In this document: positions 33,533 through 42,590 of the stretch, one piece after another | Layout: each line of letters opens with the position of its first letter | How positions within the stretch are numbered: position 1 is the stretch's first letter | Assembly: GCA_036365145.1 (NCBI GenBank) | Contig: JAEOAD010001365.1 | Coordinates: 5,926,501 to 5,990,500, forward strand | From: Orientallactaga sibirica | Taxonomy: Eukaryota; Chordata; Mammalia; Rodentia; Dipodidae | Length of the DNA: 64,000 nucleotides | Direction: 5' to 3' | Program-made: the position numbers and the translations under genes | The notes under the pieces: generated by a model | Seen by the model: the letters and a program-made list of their open reading frames with translations, nothing else | What the model was told of the DNA's origin: nothing | The model's database searches: none

Positions 33533-33856
33533 CTGAGCTGAGCAGAAAGGTCTTCCCTGGGCCATGCAAGCCTCCTGGAACATCTGATGAGCAAAGGGGA
33601 GATTTTTGAGAAATAGTGACCAGGGTGGGAAATAATTAATATCTGGAGAAGAATGGCCAGGGTTCTGATGAAAGGTCTCGCAAATAAGCAAACCACATAA
33701 ATTCTGATCACATACTACCCATGGAAAGCAGTGTGCACATTGAGGATAAAGACCTTTCATGGACCAAATCACACCACCTCCTGCAGTGATGGAGATGAAA
33801 ACATGGCCTTGGGAACTCTGTGTAATCACTCTACACGGAGTCACGCCCCCCTCCGC

Positions 33857-34870
33857 TCACTGTGGATTCTAGACAAGTGCTCTACTGCTGAGCCACGTCC
33901 CCAGCCCCTCACTGTGGATTCTAGACAAGTGTTCTACCGCTGAGCCACGTCCCCAGCCCCTCACTGTGGATTCTAGACAAGGGCTCTACCACTGAGCCAC
34001 GTCCCCAGCCCCTCACTGTGGATTCTAGACAAGGGCTCTACCACTGAGCCACGCCCCCAGCCCCTCACTGTGGATTCTAGACAAGGGCTCTACCACTGAG
34101 CCACGCCCCCAGCCCCTCACTGTGGATTCTAGACAAGGGCTCTACCACTGAGCCACGTCCCCAGCCCCTCACTGTGGATTCTAGACAAGTGTTCTACTGC
34201 TGAGCCATGCCCCCAACCCCTCACTGTGGATTCTAGACAAGGGCTCTACTGCTGAGCCACGCCCCCAGACCCTCACTGTGGATTCTAGACAAGGGCTCTA
34301 CCTCTGAGCCACGCCCCCAGCCCCTTACTGTGGATTCTAGACAAGTGATCTACCACTGAGCCACGCCCCCAGCCCCTCACTGTGGATTCTAGACAAGTGT
34401 TCTACCACTGAGCCACGCCCCCAGCCCCTCACTGTGGATTCTAGACAAGTGCTCTACCGCTGAGCCACGCCCCCAGCCCCTCACTGTGGATTCTAGACAA
34501 GGGCTCTACCACTGAGCCACGCCCCCAGCCCCTCACTGTGGATTCTAGCCAAGGGCTCTACCACTGAGCCATGCCCCCAGCCCCTTACTGTGGATTCTAG
34601 ACAAGGGCTCTACCACTGAGCCACGCCCCCAGCCCCTCACTGTGGATTCTAGACAAGTGCTCTACCTCTGAGCCACGCCCCCAGCCCCTCACTGTGGGTT
34701 CTAGACAAATGCTCTACCTCTGAGCCACGCCCCCAGCCCCTCACTGTGGGTTCTAGACAAGTGCTCTACTGCTGAGCCACGCCCCCAGCCCCTTACTGTG
34801 GATTCTAGACAAGTGCTCTACCTCTGAGCCACGCCCCCAGCCCCTCACTGGTGGACTCCAGGCAAGAGCT
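33857..34870 (-). repeat. 52-bp minisatellite, about 19 units, from ID-like SINE heads
   Basis: The marker CTCACTGTGGATTCTAGACA recurs in exact 52-bp steps from 33857 to 34845 (988 bp, 19 units), then a degenerate unit to about 34870. No indel disturbs the spacing; variation is by substitution, mainly GTGCTC/GGGCTC, CACGTCC/CACGCCC and ACTGCTG/ACCACTG. On the minus strand each unit reads GGGGCTGGGGGCGTGGCTCA then GTGGTAGAGC, the 5' tRNA-like head of an ID-type SINE, including the Pol III A-box-like TGGCTCAGTGG. No B-box equivalent is present in the unit. Confidence 0.95.
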
Positions 34871-34874
34871 CTAC

Positions 34875-35525
34875 TGCCACACCTCAGGTATATCTCAAGG
34901 CTCCATGAGTTTTGGTGCATCAGAATAGTAGACAGACAACCTGAGGCTCAGGCAGCTAAAGGCAGATCCACTGAGTCAGGCACCACCATCTCCTGCCCAC
35001 TGTCTCCTCCTCTCCTAGCTCCACACAAACTATTTTTACAGATGCTTTTTCCTACCAAGTACAAATTTTCTAATTTTGATGTGTTATACCTAAATTCCCT
35101 TTCTAAAGAATTTCTACTCTGAGAAACAAGTTGATTTCTCTATTGAAGGGTTCCACTGTAATTAAACTGATTGCTGAAAAAGACATCATTCTTCTTTTAA
35201 TAAGGCAATTTGCATATTCAATAACTTTAGTCTCACTTGCTGAAAGACAGTTTGAAAGTTTGTTTGTATATTCACTCACTGAAATGTTTTCAGATTGCCC
35301 TACCTTGTTTCCATTCACACAGATATAACTGAAAGAAAATACAAGAGAAATTTTCTTTTAATAAAAAGAAATATCTATTTTGTTTCCAAACAGACTGAAA
35401 TTAATGGACAACAGGGCTCCTGTAGGGGAGCATCTTTACAAAATCAGATATTGGGCAGGTTATTGTTAATATCCTATTTGCAAACTCATCTTTGCAGTGT
35501 AGTTGGACTGGGAGAGCTGGGTTAA
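34875..35525. other. AT-rich low-repeat block, possible conserved element
   Basis: Between 35035 and 35420 the sequence is AT-rich and unique. It has a perfect POU octamer ATTTGCAT at 35208-35215 and several TAAT/ATTA words (GTAATTAAACTGATTG at 35159). No transposon signature. The 71- and 65-codon frames lie on opposite strands over the same DNA and are not convincing. Confidence 0.4.
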
Positions 35526-35529
35526 ACTC

Positions 35530-36120
35530 TTTAGAGCTGTTACCCTGACATAGACAAATGAAGTGAGGAAAGATTCTTTCAGCTCATGGTTTTGGAGCTA
35601 TCAACCCATCCTGACCAGAGCATGGAGTGGAGCAAAGCAGCCCGTAGCATGTTGGTCAGGAAGAAGAGAGAACATGCCTGTATTAGTGGAGTTTTCCTTC
35701 TTCCCTTTTAAAAGTTTTTTTTTTTAAAAAAAAAAAACTTATTTTAGAGAGAGAGACAGAGACAGGATTGGCATGCCAGGGCCTCAGCCACTGCAATCTA
35801 ACTCCAGACACTTGTGACACCTAGTGGGAATGTGCAACCTTGCGCTTGCTTCACCTTTGTGCATCTGGCTTATGTGGGATCTGCAGAGTCTAATCTGGGT
35901 CCTTTAGGCTTCACAGGCAAGCGCCTTAACCATTGAGCCATCTCTCCAGCCCTTGCTTCTCTTTTATTCCAGTCTGGCTCTCGGCCTATGAGATAGTCCC
36001 TTAGGAATTCAGCTACCCTTGGTTAATCTTCTTTGGAAATTTCCTCACAGACACACCCAGAGGTGAGTTTTACTAATTTCTTAGGTACTTTTCAATCCCA
36101 TCAATTAGATCAACACTGAT
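35530..36120 (-). mobile_element. LTR-like repeat interrupted by a SINE
   Basis: The 5' part (35530-35700: GAGCTGTTACCCTGACATAG, CTTTCAGCTCATGGTTTTGG) and 3' part (35955-36120: TTTCCTCACAGACACACCC, CAATCCCATCAATTAGATC) belong to one minus-oriented copy split by the SINE at 35715-35953. Confidence 0.55.
35715..35953 (-). mobile_element. B2-type SINE, long form, decayed CTCF-like site
   Basis: Reverse copy with the long-form insert (AATGTGCAACCTTGCGCTTG). The motif position reads GTGACACCTAGTGGGAATG, so the CTCF-like core is damaged. Imperfect flanks CTTCTTCCCTTTTA and CTTGCTTCTCTTTTA may be the target-site duplication. Confidence 0.85.
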
Positions 36121-36386
36121 AGGAGGAAAATGTGGGGCTCAGAGTTAGAGTTTGCCAGAGCAGGTGAACAAGAGAGCACTCCAGAAGGGACATGGCCCCC
36201 ACCCCAGAAGAGGGCTTGGTGAGTGCTGGTGTTCAACCTCCAAAGTCATAGCCCACAGCAGTGTCCCCAGTGTGATGGCATTTAGAAACAGGGCCTGTGG
36301 GAGGCGACTGGAGTTTGATAAAGAGCCCCCATGATGGAGTGGTGCCTTGTTCCCAATAGGATGACAGAAGAAAGTGACTGACAAAC

Positions 36387-36760
36387 AGGAAATGAGCCCT
36401 GACCAGAACCCAAAAGGAACAGGAAATGAGCCCTGACCAGAACCCAAAAGGAACAGGAAATGAGCCCTGACCAGAACCCAAAAGGAACAGGAAATGAGCC
36501 CTGACCAGAACCCAAAACGAACAGGAAATGAGCCCTGACCAGAACCCAAAAGGAACAGGAAATGAGCCCTGACCAGAACCCAAAACGAACAGGATATGAG
36601 CCCTGACCAGAATCCAAAAGGAACAGGAAATGAGCCCTGACCAGAACCCAAAAGGAACAGGAAATGAGCCCTGACCAGAACCCAAAAGGAACAGGAAATG
36701 AGCCCTGACCAGAACCCAAAAGGAACAGGAAATGAGCCCTGACCAGAACCCAAGCAGACT
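36387..36760 (+). repeat. 34-bp minisatellite, 11 units
   Basis: The word AGGAAATGAGCCCTGACCAG starts at 36387, 36421 and so on to 36727, exact 34-bp steps giving 11 units. Variants: AAAAGGAAC versus AAAACGAAC, and single changes (GGATATGAG, AGAATCC). Because 34 is not a multiple of 3, the period in translation is 34 codons. None of the minus-strand frames meets a stop, which creates overlapping frames of 208, 160 and 150 codons. These are a repeat artefact with no coding support. Confidence 0.95.
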
Positions 36761-36779
36761 GCACCCTTCATGGGTTTCT

Positions 36780-37325
36780 AGAAGTGTGGCAAAATGAATT
36801 TTTATTCGTGTAGTCTACCGTTACAGGCTCCGGCAGCTCATGGTGGCAAATGCAACACTATCACCTTTGCCCCACCTGATTTTGCTTACTGGGATCCAAA
36901 GTGCCACAAGACGTGCATAATTCATGCCACCTTTTGCCTGGCTCGCATGCCATTGAACCAGCCATGTTGGCATTGCAGGAAGGAAGACGACTAATGGCTG
37001 GCATGGGCCCCATGGCAGATCTGTAATGGTTTCTGGTGAATGTTGCCTAGCAGATTTCTCTCCAGAGAAACTGTGCAGTTATGGTGTTTGGCGTCTCCAC
37101 AATACAGCATGGAAACTGGAGACAATCCTGACGCACCTCTGTGGCCATATGCTTTTGTGGTGGAACTTTGCTCATGTGGCAAAGGATGCGTATCCCAAGG
37201 GCTCACCCTTCACAGCAGCGTGGAAGGGCACAGCATGGCTTGGGTGGGCAAGGGAAAAGACTGAGCATGGCTGTGTGCCCAGGAACCACACAAACCCATT
37301 CAGTCGTTAATGAAGTATGCATAAC
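36780..37325. other. Unassigned unique sequence
   Basis: About 550 bp without transposon signature. Several overlapping frames of 60-94 codons exist on both strands. One (36794 onward) is Cys/His-rich (CNT, CHKTC, CWHC) but matches no family I recognise and lacks splice context. A decayed processed pseudogene is possible but not shown. Confidence 0.35.
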
Positions 37326-37329
37326 ATGA

Positions 37330-37590
37330 GGGCTGGAGAGATGGTTTAGCCATAAAGGCGCCTGCCTGCTAAGCCTAAGAACCAGGTTCCAATCTCCAGG
37401 TCCCACCTTTAGCCAGATGCAAAGTGATGCAAGGGCGCAATGCCGCACTTGACCACAAGGGGGCGCACACATCTGGATTTCGTTCTCAGCAGCTGAGACA
37501 CTGCTGGCGCGCCCATCTCTGTCTTCCTCTCCCTCCCTCTCTCTCTGTGTCTCTTTCCCAAAAAAAAAAAAAAAAAGAAAGAAAGAAATA
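37330..37590 (+). mobile_element. B2-type SINE, long form, best CTCF-like motif
   Basis: Complete long element: GGGCTGGAGAGATGGTTTAG head, insert GCAAAGTGATGCAAGGGCGC, then the CTCF-like segment, GGATTTCGTTCTCAGCAGCT core, CT tract and an A-rich tail (37560-37587). It retains several CpGs and looks young. Confidence 0.95.
37451..37468 (+). promoter_or_regulatory. CTCF-like motif in SINE
   Basis: GACCACAAGGGGGCGCAC matches the core CTCF pattern CCACNAGGGGGCGC with no mismatch outside the variable position. It lies in the long-form B2-type SINE. Binding is inferred from the motif only. Confidence 0.6.
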
Positions 37591-37754
37591 TGCATGACAT
37601 GAAAGGTACTATTTTAACCAGTTCAAGTGTACAGCTTGGGTATTAAGTGAACTTAACAGTTGTACAGCCTTCACTAGTGACTGTCTCCAGAGCTCTGTCA
37701 ATGAATGGGAGGACATGATGGTTGCTGCTGCTACTTGACTTTATTGTAAAGCAG

Positions 37755-37756
<2 letters not shown>

Positions 37757-37820
<64 letters not shown>
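37757..37820 (+). repeat. (GT)n(GA)n compound microsatellite
   Basis: A pure GT run of about 28 bp at 37757-37784 switches to a GA run of about 36 bp. Such junctions are typical of unstable dinucleotide tracts. Confidence 0.95.
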
Positions 37821-37821
<1 letters not shown>

Positions 37822-37823
<2 letters not shown>

Positions 37824-37912
37824 GTATATAGGCTTGGGATGAAACCCAGAATTCTTATGAATGTTAAGCAAGTATTCTAGCATCGAGCCACATCCCCAGG
37901 CCCCAGTAGAAG
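37822..37912 (-). mobile_element. ID-like SINE remnant
   Basis: GGGATGAAACCCAGAATTC, AAGCAAGTATTCTAGCATCG and AGCCACATCCCCAGGCCCC match a reverse ID-type head. Confidence 0.7.
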
Positions 37913-38284
37913 GCGGCCCCATGAAATAAGAGCTGTCCATCTCTCCTTCCCTCTGTCCCCAGAAGCTGCTCTTCTGTCTTATCCCTGTGACACTGTTCAT
38001 CTGTCCATGAACACTTGAGCTAGCTCCCGCTTTGGCTGTTGTCAGCAATGCTGCTCCAAACATGACCGTGGGTTCTCAGGTATCTCTTAGAGACCCTGCC
38101 CTCCATGTTCTGGATACAGACACAATAATGAAATGGCTGTTTCATCCTGTTTCTGATATTCCTAAGCTCTGCTGGTACCGTTTTCACTGTATACCATGTC
38201 TGTAAAATGGCCACATCATCTTATTCTCACTGGCCTTTTCCTTGTTACTCTCTGCTTCAACTAGCCTTTCCTTATTTTTAAAAA

Positions 38285-38288
38285 GATT

Positions 38289-38323
<35 letters not shown>

Positions 38324-38511
38324 TTTGAGACAGAGAGAGGGAGAGAGAGAGAGAGAGAGAATGGGCATGCCAGGGCCTCTAGCCACTGCAAAGGAACTCC
38401 ATATGCATGTGCCACCATATGCATCTGAATTACGTGGGACCTGGAGAATCGAACTGGGTCCTTAGGCTTCGCAGGCAGGCGCCTTAACCACTGAGCCATC
38501 TCTCCAGCCCT
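38285..38511 (-). mobile_element. B2-type SINE, short form (copy 1)
   Basis: Reverse element with (ATTT)n tail. It is flanked by TTCCTTATTTT on both sides (about 38268-38278 and 38511-38521), so this copy has its original target-site duplication. The copy at 39846 lacks the left flank. Confidence 0.9.
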
Positions 38512-38619
38512 TCCTTATTTTGTGATTTTTTGATGTCTGCTCACAGTGATATCCAGCTGTTGGTAGAGTAACTAGCTTCCCCAAACCTGTGGTTCTCCAA
38601 TTTCCACACTAATGATTTT

Positions 38620-39840
38620 TGCACGTCTATCTGTCAAGTGTCAAACTTTGCAGTATGTCCTCTCTGTACGTTCAAATAAAGGACTTGATTTATGAAATAG
38701 GAATCACATAGCAACTCACGTTCCCTGTAGTTGGGTATTTTCATCCTCCATGGCATCCAGCTTATAAGCCACCCGGAATGTCAGTCATACATTGGGTACC
38801 GGAGAACTTCCTATGGGGTTCAAAGTTGTTTAGCCCAGGGCAAGACCTGCCTATAGATTCTATAGCACCCCAGAAGGCAGGTGCGGTGACAGATATAAAG
38901 GGGAATGAAAGAGCTGGGGTTTGCTTTGTTAAGGAGTATGGCCACTCAGGCAGATGGCACAATGCTTGTCTGTCTCAGGTGGCCGTGACACTGAGGTTGC
39001 TGGTCGAAGCGGCGTCTTCTGCGGCCCCAATTCTAAGAGTCGATGGTGTCTGCCATTTTCCGAATGGCTCCCTCCGGTGTCACGCTTTCTCCCAGTTGTT
39101 TAGTAACGCGATCCTAAAAGGGTGAACTTGGACAATCGCAGCTTGGCCATTTTGAGCACATATGCTAGAACTAAGTCTTCTTGGCTCAGCTGTAGCTTGA
39201 ATCTAATGAAAATGACAGATAATGCAGTGCTCTGTGTGCCTGCCAAAAAAGAGGATATTTCCCATGAGATAGCACCTGGTGATGCAGAAATAGACACTAT
39301 AGATTTGTGATTGGCTGCTGTGTGCGCGTATTCATATCTAGCCTGTATTATCAACAACACATGATCGGATCCTGGATAATAACAGCAACAATGGCTTGCA
39401 TAAAAATTACTGCAGTGAGAGGGGAAAAAAATCCTAGATCAATTATGTCAATTATGCCCTCGTGCTTTCTCCTCCCCCCGCTTTACCACCAAAGAAAGAG
39501 AGCACCTATTTCGGATCTGATTATTCACATGCTTATCCATAGGTCCTCATGCCCCCCTCCACTCTCTCTTTTCTATCGCGATAGAAAAGAGATCTCTTTT
39601 CGAAACACACCGCTGACTCCAAGGTGCCTACGTACATATGTGTCTTACATTTTAGCAGTTGGGTAATCAGTGACTTGAAGTGGAGGGGAAACGCCTCTGT
39701 GTGTTCTAAAGTGAAGCAAGCGACAGGAGGGCGTGCATCTGAGATGAACTTACCTTGGAGCAAAAAATGCCGTCGGCCCTGAGAAGCTCCATAAATTAAG
39801 TTGCTGTGTAAGCCCTGGTTCTAGTCAAAGCACCCAAATT
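38620..39840. other. Low-repeat block within duplication, possible regulatory DNA
   Basis: Transposon-free segment with a GC/CpG-containing core (39000-39110: GGTCGAAGCGGCGTCTTCTG, TTAGTAACGCGATCC), a CCAAT-type word (GATTGGCTGCTG at 39309), a SOX-type ACAATGG at 39388-39394 next to TTGCATAA at 39396-39403, and the palindrome at 39565. These are motif sightings, not evidence of function. Confidence 0.35.
39565..39592. repeat. 28-bp perfect palindrome (copy 1)
   Basis: Left arm TCTCTTTTCTATCG (39565-39578) and right arm CGATAGAAAAGAGA (39579-39592) are exact reverse complements with no spacer. The centre CTATCGCGATAG contains two CpGs and resembles DREF/ZBED1-type sites. A further CTCTTTTCG follows at 39594-39602. 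Confidence 0.95.
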
Positions 39841-39845
39841 TCCAA

Positions 39846-39849
39846 GATT

Positions 39850-39884
<35 letters not shown>

Positions 39885-40066
39885 TTTGAGACAGAGAGAG
39901 AGAGAGAGAGAGAGAATGGGCATGCCAGGGCCTCTAGCCACTGCAAAGGAACTCCATATGCATGTGCCACCATATGCATCTGAATTACGTGGGACCTGGA
40001 GAATCGAACTGGGTCCTTAGGCTTCGCAGGCAGGCGCCTTAACCACTGAGCCATCTCTCCAGCCCT
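39846..40066 (-). mobile_element. B2-type SINE (duplicated copy)
   Basis: Same insertion as 38285-38511, carried along by the duplication. It lacks the left target-site duplication because the breakpoint lies in its TTTA-rich tail. Confidence 0.9.
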
Positions 40067-41397
40067 TCCTTATTTTGTGATTTTTTGATGTCTGCTCACA
40101 GTGATATCCAGCTGTTGGTAGAGTAACTAGCTTCCCCAAACCTGTGGTTCTCCAATTTCCACACTAATGATTTTTGCACGTCTATCTGTCAAGTGTCAAA
40201 CTTTGCAGTATGTCCTCTCTGTACGTTCAAATAAAGGACTTGATTTATGAAATAGGAATCACATAGCAACTCACGTTCCCTGTAGTTGGGTATTTTCATC
40301 CTCCATGGCATCCAGCTTATAAGCCACCCGGAATGTCAGTCATACATTGGGTACCGGAGAACTTCCTATGGGGTTCAAAGTTGTTTAGCCCAGGGCAAGA
40401 CCTGCCTATAGATTCTATAGCACCCCAGAAGGCAGGTGCGGTGACAGATATAAAGGGGAATGAAAGAGCTGGGGTTTGCTTTGTTAAGGAGTATGGCCAC
40501 TCAGGCAGATGGCACAATGCTTGTCTGTCTCAGGTGGCCGTGACACTGAGGTTGCTGGTCGAAGCGGCGTCTTCTGCGGCCCCAATTCTAAGAGTCGATG
40601 GTGTCTGCCATTTTCCGAATGGCCCTCCGGTGTCACGCTTTCTCCCAGTTGTTTAGTAACGCGATCCTAAAAGGGTGAACTTGGACAATCGCAGCTTGGC
40701 CATTTTGAGCACATATGCTAGAACTAAGTCTTCTTGGCTCAGCTGTAGCTTGAATCTAATGAAAATGACAGATAATGCAGTGCTCTGTGTGCCTGCCAAA
40801 AAAGAGGATATTTCCCATGAGATAGCACCTGGTGATGCAGAAATAGACACTATAGATTTGTGATTGGCTGCTGTGTGCGCGTATTCATATCTAGCCTGTA
40901 TTATCAACAACACATGATCGGATCCTGGATAATAACAGCAACAATGGCTTGCATAAAAATTACTGCAGTGAGAGGAAAAAAATCCTAGATCAATTATGTC
41001 AATTATGCCCTCGTGCTTTCTCCTCCCCCCGCTTTACCACCAAAGAAAGAGAGCACCTATTTCGGATCTGATTATTCACATGCTTATCCATAGGTCCTCA
41101 TGCCCCCCTCCACTCTCTCTTTTCTATCGCGATAGAAAAGAGATCTCTTTTCGAAACACACCGCTGACTCCAAGGTGCCTACGTACATATGTGTCTTACA
41201 TTTTAGCAGTTGGGTAATCAGTGACTTGAAGTGGAGGGGAAACGCCTCTGTGTGTTCTAAAGTGAAGCAAGCGACAGGAGGGCGTGCATCTGAGATGAAC
41301 TTACCTTGGAGCAAAAAATGCCGTCGGCCCTGAGAAGCTCCATAAATTAAGTTGCTGTGTAAGCCCTGGTTCTAGTCAAAGCACCCAAATTTCCAAG
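39847..41397 (+). repeat. Tandem duplication, copy 2 (1551 bp)
   Basis: Head-to-tail partner of 38286-39846. The junction reads TTTCCAAG followed by ATTTTATTTA: end of the unique segment joined to the SINE tail, sharing AAG as microhomology. The right end leaves the duplication at CCAAG/GTGTTGTTAATG. The offset between copies falls from 1555 to 1553 to 1551 as two 2-bp indels are passed. Confidence 0.95.
41116..41143. repeat. 28-bp perfect palindrome (copy 2)
   Basis: Exact repeat of the palindrome at 39565-39592, at offset 1551, both arms unchanged. Confidence 0.95.
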
Positions 41398-42590
41398 GTG
41401 TTGTTAATGATTCTCTGCTCAGTGACAATGAAGCATTTCTTTAACAGACTGCCACAGAGCAAACATAAAAAAGAAAGAAAGAAAGAAAGAAAAAAAGAAA
41501 AAAAACACAGATCTTGGGAAAGAAAATGTGCTGCTTTTCTTTTTACCTCCTCTCTCCTTCTTCCTTCTGCTTTTTAAATTTCCTTTTTTATCACCCCTTA
41601 TCACCCCCTCCCTTTGAAGCATCTTCTTGTTTTTCAGAAATGCATTTGCGAGCCAGCAACATGCGCTCTTTAAAATGAGACCTGCAGTTCCAGCAGCCTG
41701 TGTTCAAGTCCTGCAGGAGTGACTGCATGGCATTGAGAAAGCAAGTCTCACCTTGTCCCCAAACCTCCATCATGCCCTCCTGAAATCTAGGGGGCTGGAA
41801 TGAGACGCCTGTCCAGGGCTCCAGAAGCTTGCACATTTGAAGAGTAATCTTCCTAGGCTAACGAAAGCGGAAGGTGATTTTGAAAGAGGAGTACAAAATC
41901 ATTAAGCAGATCAGTAAATTTGATAATGAATTGTTTCAATTAGATTCAGGTGGCAGCAGATGTTAAATTACTTTAGCAGAACCAAGCTTAGAGGGTTGTG
42001 GTTTACTTTTCTCATTTAAATGTATAGATACCAAAAGATACTTCTCAAAAGCTCTACTGTGCTGAGCCCCCCCACATGCATCACTTCCACAGCCCTGAGA
42101 GCTGAGGTGGGGCGCTTTGGTCCCAGCTCACTTCTGAAGGTTGTGTTGGCTCTTGGTCGGGGGCAGCCCCTCTTTGTGTCTAGAAATGAGGAAAACACTT
42201 GTCTTTCGTTCTCACCTGTGCCCTGTTTCTTTGACTCCCCACATGCCCTTCTCAGACTTGGCATTATAGATTTCCAGTGTGGTGATCATTCCCTATGAGG
42301 CCTGCAGTTAGATTTTACCAACCGCAGATCAAAAATGCCAAAATACTGTGCCTGTGCTGGACACAGGCACACACACATCCTTTCCTTGTCTTGGGTCCCT
42401 CAACAATAGTGTGACAGCCATTGACTGAACTTATACATTGTGCGAGGTGTGATGGGTCATCTAAAGATGATTTGAAGTCCATGGGAAAATATATCTAGGT
42501 TATAAGTGTTTTAATAAAGGACATGAATATTCATGGATTTTGATACAGTGTGGTGTTCTAGAACCAGTACACCAGAGACAGTAAGGGACA
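41398..42590. other. Low-repeat block, possible conserved element at 41800-42060
   Basis: Apart from GAAA and A-rich runs (41470-41508) no repeat is recognised. From 41820 to 42050 the sequence is AT-rich with TTTCAATTAGATTCAGG, E-boxes CAGGTG (41947-41952) and CAGATG (41957-41962), and TTAAATTAC. The order resembles an enhancer. No exon was found. Confidence 0.4.

Larger units (their letters stand above)
37600..38270 (+). mobile_element. Old L1M-like remnant with microsatellite and ID insertion
   Basis: TTTTAACCAGTTCAAGTGTAC, GTTGTACAGCCTTCACTAGTG, CCATGAACACTTGAGC and GCTGTTGTCAGCAATGCTGC follow the order of an old L1 segment also known in human DNA. It is interrupted by the (GT)n(GA)n tract and an ID-like remnant at 37822-37912. 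Confidence 0.5.
38286..39846 (+). repeat. Tandem duplication, copy 1 (1561 bp)
   Basis: This block and 39847-41397 are near-identical in direct order. Copy 1 starts inside the tail of a reverse B2-type SINE and ends at AATTTCCAAG. After the SINE it is unique sequence: GGACTTGATTTATGAAATAG, a GC-richer centre near 39000-39100 with CpGs, then AT-rich sequence. I saw no substitution between copies, only short indels (TTTA and GA tracts; GGCTCCCTCC versus GGCCCTCC; GAGGGGAAA versus GAGGAAA). It holds no convincing frame; the paired small frames (115/107, 119, 86, 76 codons) are mirrored in both copies. Confidence 0.95.

Noticed and set aside
33857..34870. CRISPR-like array (regular 52-bp spacing)
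   Set aside because: There are no unique spacers: the whole 52 bp repeats with scattered substitutions. It is a eukaryotic minisatellite built from SINE heads.
33857..34870. tRNA gene cluster
   Set aside because: Units have an A-box-like word but no B-box, anticodon arm or acceptor pairing, so they are SINE-head remnants and not tRNA genes.
36145..36771. Minus-strand open frame of 208 codons, with overlapping frames of 160 and 150
   Set aside because: All three are translations of the 34-bp minisatellite, which lacks stops in every minus frame. Repetitive Gly/Phe/Trp/Ser text with a 34-codon period, no start context and no domain.
36794..36991. Cys/His-rich small frame that looks like a zinc-binding motif
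   Set aside because: Spacing of cysteines and histidines fits no zinc-finger class I know, and the frame is short and isolated.
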